Origin: Methylocystis sp.
GTDB taxonomy: Bacteria > Pseudomonadota > Alphaproteobacteria > Rhizobiales > Beijerinckiaceae
Direction of reading: 5' to 3'
Length of the DNA: 64,000 bases
Assembly (NCBI GenBank): GCA_002929055.1
Contig: PERY01000012.1
Location: 1-64,000, forward strand
Part shown: in pieces, positions 55,702 through 64,000 of the stretch
Numbering within the stretch: position 1 is the first letter of the stretch
Layout of the letters: the number at the start of each line of letters is the position of its first letter
Notes under the pieces: model-generated
What the model saw: only the letters and a program-made list of their open reading frames with translations
Database searches by the model: none
Told to the model about the DNA's origin: nothing
Position numbers and translations under genes: made by a program

Positions 55702-55744
55702 GAACCGGACCGTTCACGATCCGATCACGCACCGATCGTGGTGA

Positions 55745-55816
55745 TCAGAGCCTCGTGAGCGTGACAGCCGCGATGACGACCATTGTCAGCATGGCAGCGG
55801 GGACGAGCCAACCCAT
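55745..55816 (-). CDS. 23-residue putative membrane microprotein
   Basis: A 23-codon frame from ATG at 55816 to TGA at 55745. It starts MGWLVPAAMLTMVV and ends IAAVTLTRL, long enough for one membrane helix with a positive end. A near-ideal Shine-Dalgarno (GGGAGGTAAAT) directly precedes the ATG, a near-consensus promoter lies about 60 bases upstream, and a strong terminator follows. Together these make a complete monocistronic unit. I do not recognise a family; it recalls small subunits such as CydX or KdpF only in size. It sits alone between ackA and the ClC gene. Without homology the coding assignment rests on the expression signals. Confidence 0.6.
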   Translation of the reverse strand: MGWLVPAAMLTMVVIAAVTLTRL

Positions 55817-55875
55817 ATTTACCTCCCTCAATTCGCCTTTCACGGCGACCGTTTTTCCTGCGTTTCCGCGAAAGC

Positions 55876-55904
55876 AGTACACTTGAGGGGATGGTGTTTG
55901 TCAA
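55876..55904 (-). promoter_or_regulatory. Promoter of the microprotein gene
   Basis: On the minus strand a perfect TTGACA (55904-55899), 17 bases, then TGTACT (55881-55876), which matches the -10 consensus at four positions. A transcript would start near 55869, giving a leader of about 50 bases before the 23-codon frame. Confidence 0.72.
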
Positions 55905-55976
55905 GTCCTAACCGCCTCTTCCCGCTATGCGCCCCCCGGGAAAGCGATTTGCCCAAGATTCCGGGGCCGTTGATCT

Positions 55977-57296
55977 TTAACCGCCTTTCAGCAGTCGCGC
56001 GCGCAGGGAATCATAGACCGGCGGGCAGCGCAGAATCGTGGGAACGAGCATGGCCGTAAAGCAGGCGGCGAGCATGGGCAGGAGCATGGCGACGCTGCCG
56101 GTCATTTCGGTGACGAGGACGATGCCCGTCAGCGGCGCCCGCACGACGCCGGTGAAAAAGGCCGTCATGCCCACGAGCGCAAAAGCCTGGGGCTGGAGCT
56201 CGAGCCCCGGAAGGACGAGCCCGCAGGCCACCCCGAACAAAAGCCCGAACTGCGCCCCGAGCGCCAGCAGCGGGGCGAAGAGCCCGCCCGGCGTCCCGGC
56301 GGAATAGGAAACCGCCCCAAGCCAGAATCGAACAAGAAAAACAGATGGAAGGACGAAGATATCGGCGGAGCCGGCCAGCGCCCGCTGGGTGAGTCCGTCG
56401 CCTCCGCCGACCAGCCCCGGCGCGAACCATCCGAGCGCCCCCGCCGCGGCTCCGACCAAACCGGCGCGGGTCTCGACCGGCAGGCGGCTCGCGCCAACCA
56501 TCGTCAACGTCGCGAGCAGGCCGCGGTTATAGGCGATCGCCAGCAGGCCCGCCGCCCCGCCGAGCAGGAAGAACAGCGGTCCGGCCGCCGCAGGCGAGGC
56601 TTTCAGCGCCGGCAGGTCGAAATCCGCGGAATCGCCCAGAAGGAGATGCGCGGTTGCGATCGCGGTCGACGACGCCGCCAGCGCGGCGATGGCGACACGG
56701 CTCTCGAACTTCTGGACCAGTTCCTCCAGAACAAAGACCGCCCCGGCCATGGGCGCGTTGAAGGCGGTCGCCAGACCGGCCCCCGCCCCCGCCGCCAGAA
56801 GGACGCGGTTGTCCGCCCAGCCGCGCCGGAACGCTGCGCCAACGAGATGACCGAAGACCGCGCCCATCTGCACGCTCGGCCCCTCGCGGCCCAAGGCAAG
56901 GCCCGAGCCGATGGCGAGCACGCCCCCGAAAAACTTCACCGGCAGGAGGACGAAGGGCGCCGGTGGCGCCTCGCCATGCAGCACGGCCTCGACATGAGGG
57001 ATGCCGCTCCCGGACGCGTGGGGCGAGAAGCGGCGCACGAGCCAGGCCGCCATCATCGCCGCGCCGGCGCACAGCCCGACGACAAGGAAAAGTCCGAGGA
57101 CCGAAAAGCCATGCGTCCAGCCGATGACAACTACGCGCAGATGATCGGCCTTCTCGAGCGCCATGCGAAACAGCGCGCCCACAAGCCCCGCCGCCGCGCC
57201 GACGAGAAGCGCCAGCAGCGCAAGCGTGACGAGATCGCCCTCGTCGCCCGTCTCCGCCTCTGCTTGTGCCTCTACCTGCCGCGCGCGATCATCCAT
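55977..57296 (-). CDS. ClC-type chloride/proton antiporter
   Basis: A 439-residue polytopic membrane protein of the ClC family. Selectivity-filter motifs are GSGIPHVEAVL, GREGPSVQMGA (gating Glu, about residue 137), GTPGGLFAPLLALGA and a C-terminal EMTGS. The internal proton Glu is present in NAPMAGAVFVLEELV, matching E203 of E. coli ClcA, so it is expected to be an H+/Cl- antiporter rather than a channel. No CBS domain. The ATG at 57296 is followed by a short acidic cytoplasmic segment. A role in acid resistance is inferred from the family. Confidence 0.92.
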   Translation of the reverse strand: MDDRARQVEAQAEAETGDEGDLVTLALLALLVGAAAGLVGALFRMALEKADHLRVVVIGWTHGFSVLGLFLVVGLCAGAAMMAAWLVRRFSPHASGSGIPHVEAVLHGEAPPAPFVLLPVKFFGGVLAIGSGLALGREGPSVQMGAVFGHLVGAAFRRGWADNRVLLAAGAGAGLATAFNAPMAGAVFVLEELVQKFESRVAIAALAASSTAIATAHLLLGDSADFDLPALKASPAAAGPLFFLLGGAAGLLAIAYNRGLLATLTMVGASRLPVETRAGLVGAAAGALGWFAPGLVGGGDGLTQRALAGSADIFVLPSVFLVRFWLGAVSYSAGTPGGLFAPLLALGAQFGLLFGVACGLVLPGLELQPQAFALVGMTAFFTGVVRAPLTGIVLVTEMTGSVAMLLPMLAACFTAMLVPTILRCPPVYDSLRARLLKGG

Positions 57297-57405
57297 GCGG
57301 CCATGGTAACGCAAGGCTGCGTTTCGTCGAAACGGCGCTGATTGACATCGGAATGCGCCGGGCCCTACGCTTCCTGCACAAAACAAAAATATCGGGGAGA
57401 GAAAA

Positions 57406-57663
57406 TTGAAGAAAGAAAGCGTCGCCGGAGCCACGCTCGCCATCGCCGCGGTCGCCATTGCGCTCGCGGGCGCCGCTCCGCCGGCAAAGGCGGCCTCCAC
57501 CGGCAGGGTGCATTGTATCGGCGCCAATGGCTGCAAGGGCAAGTCTGACTGCCACACGCCCAAGAACGCCTGCAAGGGCAAGAACGCCTGCAAGGGCCAG
57601 GGCTGGATTTATCAGGAAAGCGCCGAGGCCTGCGCGAGCGCGGGCGGCAAGGTGATGGACTGA
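57406..57663 (+). CDS. Bufferin-like (BufA2-type) Cys-rich periplasmic peptide
   Basis: An 85-residue exported peptide. The start is TTG at 57406 after GGGGAGAG; a signal peptide ends near PPAKAAS. The mature part has six cysteines in a repeated pattern: HCIGANGCKGKSDC, NACKGKNACKGQG and EACASAGGK. This CKGxNACKGQG repeat is that of BufA2-type bufferins, metal-buffering peptides matured by MNIO (DUF692) enzymes that convert cysteines to thio-oxazoles. No DUF692 or BufC partner is encoded nearby, so this copy is an orphan. Copper binding is inferred. Confidence 0.7.
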   Translation: MKKESVAGATLAIAAVAIALAGAAPPAKAASTGRVHCIGANGCKGKSDCHTPKNACKGKNACKGQGWIYQESAEACASAGGKVMD

Positions 57664-57688
57664 TCCACGCGCAAAGACGCGGGCGGCG

Positions 57689-58573
57689 TCACAAATCGCC
57701 GACCGCCCTTATGTCGACGCTCACGTCGAGCGCCTGACGCCCGGCCCCGACAATGACCCCGTCGATCGGCGACACGTCGGCGTAATCCCGGCCCAAGGCG
57801 ACGACGATATGATTCTCATCGGCGTACATCGCGTTCGTCGGATCGAGGTGAATCCAGCCGAAGGGTTCGCCGCACCACACCGCGACCCAGGCGTGCGAGG
57901 CGTCTGCGCCCTCGAGGCGCGGCTGCCCCCGCGCGGGGATCGTGCGGATATAGCCGCTGACATAAGCGGCGGGCAGCGCGAGGCCGCGCAAACCCGCGAT
58001 CATGATATGCGCGAAGTCCTGACACACGCCGCCGCGCGCGTCGAAGGCTTCCGCGAGCGGCGTCGCGACATGGGTGGCGTGCGGATCATAGGCGAAGTCC
58101 CGCTGAATGCGGCGCATGAGTTCTTCAGCACCCTCCAGCACGGGCCGCCCGGGAGGGAAGCTTTCGCGCGCATAATGCGTCGCGGGGGCGTAAAGCGGCG
58201 CCTGTCGGCTCGGGAAGAGCCAGTGCACAGGCGACTCTCGCGCGAGCGTCCGCGATCCGGCGGCGGCGCGGGACACACTCTCCCACGCCGGCGTAAGACA
58301 GGGCGCCGGCGGCTCGACCCGATCGACTTCGACGCGTGCGTAAAGTGCGATGCGCAGCCGGGCATGGGGCTCGCGTATCGTGGTTTCGACGATGTGATTG
58401 CCGAAGAAGTCGATGCTGCTGCGCGCGCTCTCGGGCGTCGGGGAGGCGTCTATGCGGCTCGACAGCACGCGCTGCCTCGCGCAGTCGCGGGGAGTGAGCC
58501 TGATCGCGCAGCGCGTCGCGCCGACGCTCGCCTCGTAGCTGTAGGTGGTGACGTGACTGATGTCGTAGATCAC
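57689..58573 (-). CDS. Transglutaminase-like cysteine peptidase
   Basis: A 294-residue protein. A beta-sandwich N-terminal region ([20 protein letters not shown], typical of bacterial transglutaminase N-domains) precedes the transglutaminase-like core with catalytic Cys in ARGGVCQDFAHIMIAG (about residue 183), His in DASHAWVAVWC and Asp in IHLDPTNAMYADENH. No signal peptide. It overlaps the ATP-grasp/alpha-E gene by four bases and is the last gene of that operon. In this gene family it is predicted to hydrolyse or transfer peptide bonds made by the ATP-grasp enzyme. Confidence 0.9.
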   Translation of the reverse strand: MIYDISHVTTYSYEASVGATRCAIRLTPRDCARQRVLSSRIDASPTPESARSSIDFFGNHIVETTIREPHARLRIALYARVEVDRVEPPAPCLTPAWESVSRAAAGSRTLARESPVHWLFPSRQAPLYAPATHYARESFPPGRPVLEGAEELMRRIQRDFAYDPHATHVATPLAEAFDARGGVCQDFAHIMIAGLRGLALPAAYVSGYIRTIPARGQPRLEGADASHAWVAVWCGEPFGWIHLDPTNAMYADENHIVVALGRDYADVSPIDGVIVGAGRQALDVSVDIRAVGDL

Positions 58574-61089
58574 GCGAGCTTCGAACGTTTGTCAGCCGGC
58601 GCCGGATCGCTGGCGTAGGAGAAGTAACGCTCCGAGACGGCGTTGGCGAGCGCCATCAGCCTCTGCTCGAAGAAAAGCATGCGCCCCGTGTCGAGGCGGC
58701 GCGCGTCCTCGGCCTCGAGATCGGCGCGCAGCGAGACCGCGAGGCGGCGCTGCGACTCCATCATGCCGTCGTCGGCGAGCGCCGGAAGCGCCGCGAGATG
58801 TTCGTCGATACGGCGCGCCTGGAAGGCGACGGAACGCGGATTGAAGGGATCGAGCATCGCCATGTCGAGCGCGGGGGCGAGCGCCGGGCCGGCGAGGTAG
58901 CGCGCGCGATAGGTGATCTGCGTGTCGACGAGTTCGAGCAAGGCGTCGAGCGTCTCCATCGTCGGATCGTCGTCGGCGAACTGGCGCGCGAAGCGGCAGG
59001 TGTTGATGGCGCGCTCGATGCGCTTGCCGAGATCGATGAACGCCCAGCCCGAAACGCGATTGAAATTCTCGTCCATGAGGCCCGAGAGCGCCGCGAGCGT
59101 ATGCAGCGCACGGTCGACGATCTCCAGTATTTCCGGCTCCGGAAGCGTCGCGCAGCCCGCGCCGTGATCGAGGCGGGTCTCCAGACGCACCAGCAATTGC
59201 CACATGTCCTGCGACAGGCGTTCGCGCACGATGGAGGCGGCGCCTTTCGCCTGCGCGGCGATGGCGCGGGCCGAACCGTAAATGTCGGCGTTGCTCGCTG
59301 CGTCGAGCGCGATCGTCGCGCTGGAATGCGTGGCCGCCGTCGGCGCGGCGGCGCCCCAGGCGAAAAGCAGCCGCTCGCAGCGTTCGATTGGCTGGCGCCC
59401 CTGCAGCGCGTTGCTCTGCGTCTCTGTCATGCGATTGCACAGACAGCGCACGACGCGCAGCGTCGCTTCGGCGCGCTCGAGGTAGCGGCCCATCCAGAAG
59501 AGATTGTCGGCCGCGCGGCTTGGCAGATTGCCGGGCACGCGCACGACGGGCACGTCGTTCTTCGTCGGCAGCAGCGTCGCGTTTTCGACGGCTGTGTCGG
59601 CGATGACCCAGACATCGACGGACTGCGCACCGGCGCCCATCGACACAGCGCGCGCGTCGCGCCGGCCGGAGACGCGGCAAAAACCGCCCGGCATCACAAC
59701 CCAGCCTCCGGGCGTCGCGGCCGCGAAGATTCGAAGCGAAAACGGACGGGGCGTGAGCGCGCCGCCGTCCCATGCGGGCGTGGTCGAGAGCTTCACCACC
59801 TCCTGCCCGACATAGTCCATGCCGCGCGTATGCATGGCGCGGACGAGACGCGCGCGTTGCGCCTCGTCGAGTTCGGCGCCGATGGCGGGTCGCCCCTCCA
59901 GACCCTCGGCCTGGTCGCCAAAGGCGCCGGCGAAGGCCCGGTTGTCGAAGTCGCGCAGGATTTCGCCGCGCTCGGCATCCTGCCCGCACCACCAGGTCGC
60001 GACATTGGGAAGACGCAATGTCTCGCCCAGCAGCCGCTGCGCGAGCGCAGGCAGGAAGCTCATCAGCGCGCGCGACTCCACAAGCCCCGCGCCCGGCATG
60101 TTGGCCATCGCCACCGCGCCCTGCCGGATGGCGTCGAAGAGGCCCGGCACGCCCAGCCGCGATGCGGCGTTCGCCTCGAGCGGGTCGAGCCAGTCGGCGT
60201 CGACGCGCCGCCACAACACGTCCGCCCGCTTCAGCCCCGCAACGGTGCGCACATGCAGCTTGCCTTCGCTCGTCGCGAGATCGCCGCCCTCGACGAGCAG
60301 GAAGCCGAGATAGCGCGCCAGATAGACCTGCTCGGAGTAGGTCTCGCTGAAGGGCCCCGGCGTCATGAGACAGATGCGCGGATCAGAGCGCGTTGCAGCG
60401 CTCATCAGCGCAGCACGGAAATCGCGAAAGAAACCTGCGAGCCTGCGCACCTTCATGTCGCGATAGAGGCTGGGGAAGGCGCGCGCGAGGATGAGGCGGT
60501 TTTCGATCGCGTAGCCCGCGCCCGACGGCGCCTGCGCGCGGTCGCCGAGCACCCACCATTTGCCGTCAGGCCCGCGGCCGATGTCGACGGCGTAGAAGCG
60601 CAGCCAACGCCCGCCAACCGGCTTGACGCCGCGCATGGGGCGGATGAATTCCGGCGAACCGGCCACGGCCGCCGCGGGCAGCGCGCCTTCGGCGACGAGG
60701 CGGCCCTCGCCGTAAACGTCCTGCAAAATCTGGTCGAGAAGCTCGGCCCGCTGCGCGACGCCAGCGGCGATCTGGGACCACTCGGTCTCGTTGAGCACCA
60801 ATGGCAGGCGGCTCAATGGCCAGGGACGCTCGCGCGTCTCGCCATGAACGCGATAGGTGACGCCCATGTCGTTGATGCGCCGGGCGGCTGCGGCGAAGCG
60901 CTGTTCGACGCCCTCCTGCCCCAGCCCCGCCAGCGTCTCGAGCAGCGTGGTCCAGTGCGGACGCGGCGCGCCGTCCGGGCCGATCAGTTCGTCGGGAACG
61001 CCCGGTATCGGTCGATAATCGGCAATCCAGGCGGCGAGCCGCCGCGCTTCTTCGCCTGGGATCGCAAGGGCCTCATGTTCAGCGGCCAA
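58570..61089 (-). CDS. Circularly permuted ATP-grasp and alpha-E domain fusion protein
   Basis: An 839-residue cytosolic protein fusing two domains usually encoded by adjacent genes. The N-terminal part (about residues 70-480) is a circularly permuted ATP-grasp type 2 domain: [59 protein letters not shown] and [21 protein letters not shown]. The C-terminal part (about residues 515-830) is an all-helical alpha-E domain beginning [21 protein letters not shown]. Such enzymes are predicted to ligate amino acids or peptides (published comparative-genomics prediction for amidoligase systems). Its neighbours are two transglutaminase-type proteins. It overlaps both by 11 and 4 bases. Confidence 0.9.
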   Translation of the reverse strand: MAAEHEALAIPGEEARRLAAWIADYRPIPGVPDELIGPDGAPRPHWTTLLETLAGLGQEGVEQRFAAAARRINDMGVTYRVHGETRERPWPLSRLPLVLNETEWSQIAAGVAQRAELLDQILQDVYGEGRLVAEGALPAAAVAGSPEFIRPMRGVKPVGGRWLRFYAVDIGRGPDGKWWVLGDRAQAPSGAGYAIENRLILARAFPSLYRDMKVRRLAGFFRDFRAALMSAATRSDPRICLMTPGPFSETYSEQVYLARYLGFLLVEGGDLATSEGKLHVRTVAGLKRADVLWRRVDADWLDPLEANAASRLGVPGLFDAIRQGAVAMANMPGAGLVESRALMSFLPALAQRLLGETLRLPNVATWWCGQDAERGEILRDFDNRAFAGAFGDQAEGLEGRPAIGAELDEAQRARLVRAMHTRGMDYVGQEVVKLSTTPAWDGGALTPRPFSLRIFAAATPGGWVVMPGGFCRVSGRRDARAVSMGAGAQSVDVWVIADTAVENATLLPTKNDVPVVRVPGNLPSRAADNLFWMGRYLERAEATLRVVRCLCNRMTETQSNALQGRQPIERCERLLFAWGAAAPTAATHSSATIALDAASNADIYGSARAIAAQAKGAASIVRERLSQDMWQLLVRLETRLDHGAGCATLPEPEILEIVDRALHTLAALSGLMDENFNRVSGWAFIDLGKRIERAINTCRFARQFADDDPTMETLDALLELVDTQITYRARYLAGPALAPALDMAMLDPFNPRSVAFQARRIDEHLAALPALADDGMMESQRRLAVSLRADLEAEDARRLDTGRMLFFEQRLMALANAVSERYFSYASDPAPADKRSKLA

Positions 61090-64000
61090 AACTCCTCCGA
61101 AAATCCAGCGTCAACGGAAACTCGCCAGCAGGCTCTTCGCGCGGCGGCTCCACGCGTCCCGGCGTATGGCCGTGATCCTGAAAGCGCGAGAGGCGCCGGG
61201 ACTCGGCCTCGTGAAAATTGACGGGGAATGTGTCGTAACTGCGCCCGCCGGGATGAACGCTATGGTAGAGGCAACCACCAAGCGACCGGTTGCTCCAGCC
61301 GTCGACCACATCGAATGTGAGCGGCGTGTGCAGCGGAATCGTGGGATGCATACCGGAAGACGGCTGCCAGGCCTTGAAGCGGACGCCCGCCACCGCCTCG
61401 CCCACGACGCCGGTCGAGACGAGCGGCACACGGCGGCCGTTGCAGGCGACGACATGCCGGTTCTGCACGAAATGCTTCGCCTTCACTTCGAGACGCTCGA
61501 CTGACGAATCCACATAGCGCACCGTGCCGCCGGCCGAGCCCTCTTCGCCCAGCACATGCCAGGGCTCGAGCGCGTGACGGATTTCGAGCGTCACCCCGCC
61601 ATGCTCGACACGGCCAGCGAGCGGGAAGCGGAACTCGTACTGCGCCTTGAACCATTCCGCCTCGAACGGATAGCCGGCGCGCGCGAGGTCTTCGAGCACG
61701 CCGAGGAAATCCGCCCACACGAAATGCGGCAGCATGAATCTGTCGTGCAGCGCCGTTCCCCAGCGTACGCAATGGCCCTCTTGCGGCTCGCGCCAGAACC
61801 AGGCGACGAGCGCACGTAGCAGGAGCTGCTGCGCGAGGCTCATGCGCGGGTCCGGCGGCATCTCGAAGGCGCGGAACTCGACAAGCCCGAGCCGGCCTGT
61901 CGGACCATCGGGCGAATAGAGCTTGTCGATGCAGATTTCCGAGCGATGGGTGTTGCCGGAAACGTCGACGAGCAGATTGCGGTAGAGGCGATCGACAAGC
62001 CAGAGCGGGAAACCGGTCTCGCCCGCAGCCGGCGTATTGGCGAGCGCAATCTCCAGCTCGTAAAGCGCGTCGTGACGCGCCTCGTCGATGCGCGGACTCT
62101 GGCTCGTCGGGCCGATGAAAAGTCCCGAGAAGAGATAAGAAAGCGACGGGTGCCGCTGCCAATAGAGCACGAGGCTCTTCAGGAGGTCTGGCCGGCGCAG
62201 GAAGGGCGAATCCGGCGGCGTCAATCCGCCGAGCACCACATGATTGCCGCCGCCCGAACCCATGCAGCGCCCGTCGGTCATGAACTTGCTGGTGGTGAGC
62301 CGCGCGAGCCGAGCTTCATCATACAGCGCGGTCGTATTCTCAACCGCTTCGCGCCATGACGCGACCGGGTGGACATTCACTTCGATCACGCCCGGATCCG
62401 GCGTCACCTTGATGACTTCGAGCCGCGGATCGACCGGCGGCGGATAGCCTTCGATATGCAGCGGCATGCCGAGATCAGCGGCCGTCGTCTCCACGGCGGC
62501 AAGCATCTCGAGATAATCTTCCAGCTTCTCGACAGGCGGCATGAAGACGCAAAGCACGCCATCTCGCGCTTCGATTGCGACCGCCGTTCGCACGGCGCCA
62601 TCCGCAACCGACTGGCCGTAGACTTGCTGACCGCTCGCGCGCGTCTCGCTGTAAATGTGCTGGAGATGCGATGGATCGGGGAGTTCGCCGCGCTCCTCCA
62701 TCGGATCCTGATTATGAACGTAAGGATAGGCGGACGGCGGCACCCACGGCAGCGCATTCAGCGGCAGGCGCAAGCCGACGGGAGAGTCGCCCGGCGCAAG
62801 ATAGAGACGTCCGCGCCGCAGAGGCCAGCGCTCGGAAAGCCAGCGCCGCCCCTGCGCGTTCCAGCGCTGGATGGGCAGGACATAGCCTGTCGGCGTCCCG
62901 AGTCCGCGCTCGAAGACGCGCATCATGCGCGCCCGCTCTTCCGGGTCTTCGAGCTTGGGGTCGCCGGGGTCGGCGTTGATCGGAAGCTGCCCCTCCTTCA
63001 GCATCCAATGCGCAGGGTCTTCATAGGCCGGGATGATGTAATCCTTGCCGACGCCGAGCGTCTCGGCAAGTTCGAACGCGAAGCGGCCCGCGTCGATGGC
63101 GTTGGTCTCCCTGGAGTCCATGCCCGCAACGAGTGCGGGATTTTTCCAGATCGGCTTGCCGTCCTTGCGCCAGTAGAGCGCGAAGGCCCAGCGTGGCAGG
63201 CTCTCGCCCGGATACCACTTGCCCTGCCCGTAATGCAGGAAGCCGCCGGGGCCAAAGCGCGCGCGGAGCCTTCGGATGAGTTCGTCGGCGCGGGCGCGCT
63301 TGGTCGGTCCGACCGCCGCCGTGTTCCATTCCGCGGATTGAAAGTCGTCGATGGAGACGAAGGTCGGCTCGCCGCCCATTGTGAGGCGCACGTCCTGCGC
63401 CTCGAGGTCGACGTCCACGGCCTGGCCGAGCTTGTCGAGCCGCTTCCAGGCGTCGTCCGAGAAGGGCGCGGTGATGCGCGGCGCCTCACGGATGCGCTCC
63501 ACGCGCATCTCGAAGTTGAAGTCGCATTCTGCCGGTTCGACCACGCCGGTGACAGGCGCGCAGGAGCGGTAATGCGGCGCGCCGCAAAGCGGCAGATGAC
63601 CCTCGCCGCAAAAGAGGCCGGAGGTGGCGTCGAGGCCGATCCAGCCGGCGCCGGGAAGATAAACTTCCGTCCAGGCGTGGAGATCGGTGAAGTCGTGATC
63701 CGTGCCCATCGGCCCTTCTATGGGGTCGAGGTCTTCCTTGAGCTGGATCAGATAGCCCGAGACGAAGCGCGCCGCGAAGCCCAGCCGCCGCAGTATCTGC
63801 ACGAGCAGCCACGAGGAGTCCCGGCAGGAGCCAGAGCGCAGCGTCAGCGTCTCGTCCGGCGTCTGCACGCCGGGCTCCATGCGGATGACGTAGCGGATGT
63901 CCTTTTGCAGTTGCGCATTGAGATCGACGAGAAAGTCGATCGTGCGGCGCGTCTCGCGCGAAACGCCGCGCACATAATCTTCGAGCGGCGCGCCGGCGGC
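61079..64000 (-). CDS. Transglutaminase-DUF2126 protein, partial at right edge
   Basis: The last 973 residues of a large protein whose N-terminus lies beyond 64000. The visible part opens with a transglutaminase core: catalytic Cys in [21 protein letters not shown], His in [13 protein letters not shown] and Asp in [19 protein letters not shown]2126 region of about 750 residues follows ([19 protein letters not shown] onward, [29 protein letters not shown] and [15 protein letters not shown]). In this family the full length is about 1100 residues with an N-terminal beta-sandwich. It is the first visible gene of the operon with the ATP-grasp/alpha-E fusion and the smaller transglutaminase. Confidence 0.92.
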   Translation of the reverse strand, partial: AAGAPLEDYVRGVSRETRRTIDFLVDLNAQLQKDIRYVIRMEPGVQTPDETLTLRSGSCRDSSWLLVQILRRLGFAARFVSGYLIQLKEDLDPIEGPMGTDHDFTDLHAWTEVYLPGAGWIGLDATSGLFCGEGHLPLCGAPHYRSCAPVTGVVEPAECDFNFEMRVERIREAPRITAPFSDDAWKRLDKLGQAVDVDLEAQDVRLTMGGEPTFVSIDDFQSAEWNTAAVGPTKRARADELIRRLRARFGPGGFLHYGQGKWYPGESLPRWAFALYWRKDGKPIWKNPALVAGMDSRETNAIDAGRFAFELAETLGVGKDYIIPAYEDPAHWMLKEGQLPINADPGDPKLEDPEERARMMRVFERGLGTPTGYVLPIQRWNAQGRRWLSERWPLRRGRLYLAPGDSPVGLRLPLNALPWVPPSAYPYVHNQDPMEERGELPDPSHLQHIYSETRASGQQVYGQSVADGAVRTAVAIEARDGVLCVFMPPVEKLEDYLEMLAAVETTAADLGMPLHIEGYPPPVDPRLEVIKVTPDPGVIEVNVHPVASWREAVENTTALYDEARLARLTTSKFMTDGRCMGSGGGNHVVLGGLTPPDSPFLRRPDLLKSLVLYWQRHPSLSYLFSGLFIGPTSQSPRIDEARHDALYELEIALANTPAAGETGFPLWLVDRLYRNLLVDVSGNTHRSEICIDKLYSPDGPTGRLGLVEFRAFEMPPDPRMSLAQQLLLRALVAWFWREPQEGHCVRWGTALHDRFMLPHFVWADFLGVLEDLARAGYPFEAEWFKAQYEFRFPLAGRVEHGGVTLEIRHALEPWHVLGEEGSAGGTVRYVDSSVERLEVKAKHFVQNRHVVACNGRRVPLVSTGVVGEAVAGVRFKAWQPSSGMHPTIPLHTPLTFDVVDGWSNRSLGGCLYHSVHPGGRSYDTFPVNFHEAESRRLSRFQDHGHTPGRVEPPREEPAGEFPLTLDFRRSFGR

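Noticed and set aside
58798-61221. Open frame of about 800 codons on the plus strand
   Set aside because: Antisense to the ATP-grasp/alpha-E gene, with no recognisable domain and no ribosome-binding site; the minus-strand gene explains the sequence.

Overview
The window reads as chromosomal DNA of a GC-rich alphaproteobacterium of the Rhizobiales type. Evidence for this: the order erpA / dgt-argS-SPOR-nagZ-scpA-scpB-tatABC-serS-surE-pcm-nlpD; an NDUFA12-like complex I accessory gene beside a DUF2155 gene and aat; a B12-dependent ribonucleotide reductase; ornithine-lipid genes; and palindromic repeats of the kind common in this order. Two MxaD-like proteins next to a seven-bladed YVTN propeller suggest a methylotroph, perhaps a Methylocystaceae relative. 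This is an inference, since no methanol or methane oxidation enzyme lies in the window.

Layout. 1-8.7 kb: partial pepA, diverging from lptG-lptD (LPS export), a DsbA-like oxidoreductase, aroQ and accB-accC. 8.7-17.5 kb: an MliC-like protein, aat, DUF2155 and NDUFA12 genes, the propeller/MxaD-like trio, a ribbon-helix-helix regulator with a PHB-depolymerase-type esterase, convergent olsA-like and olsB genes, and a secreted protein. 17.5-21.5 kb: nrdJ behind a pair of NrdR boxes and a structured leader. 21.5-26.4 kb is accessory: two directly repeated palindromic elements bracket a GIY-YIG gene beside a frameshifted BCS1-like AAA ATPase, followed by a stress protein, a Gly-rich secreted protein, a small RlpA-like protein and an outer-membrane barrel. 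26.5-32 kb: a giant membrane GH94 protein. 32-37.8 kb: small housekeeping and hypothetical genes (metallophosphoesterase, Nudix, EF-hand, two GNATs, zapE). 38-53.3 kb: the conserved cell-envelope and division block listed above, interrupted by a Uma2 gene. 53.3-57.7 kb: PfkB kinase, tRNA-Asn, ackA, an isolated 23-codon membrane microprotein gene with its own promoter and terminator, a ClC antiporter and an orphan bufferin-like Cys-rich peptide. 57.7-64 kb: a transglutaminase / ATP-grasp-alpha-E / DUF2126 operon, a predicted peptide-tagging or peptide-synthesis system, cut by the right edge.

The most novel-looking items are the microprotein transcription unit (55.66-55.90 kb), the repeat-bracketed GIY-YIG cassette, the GH94 protein whose membrane half seems to lack the GT84 domain of cyclic glucan synthases, the orphan bufferin-like peptide, and the ATP-grasp/alpha-E/transglutaminase operon. 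Start codons were chosen from Shine-Dalgarno-like sequence, signal peptides and family N-termini. No database search was possible.
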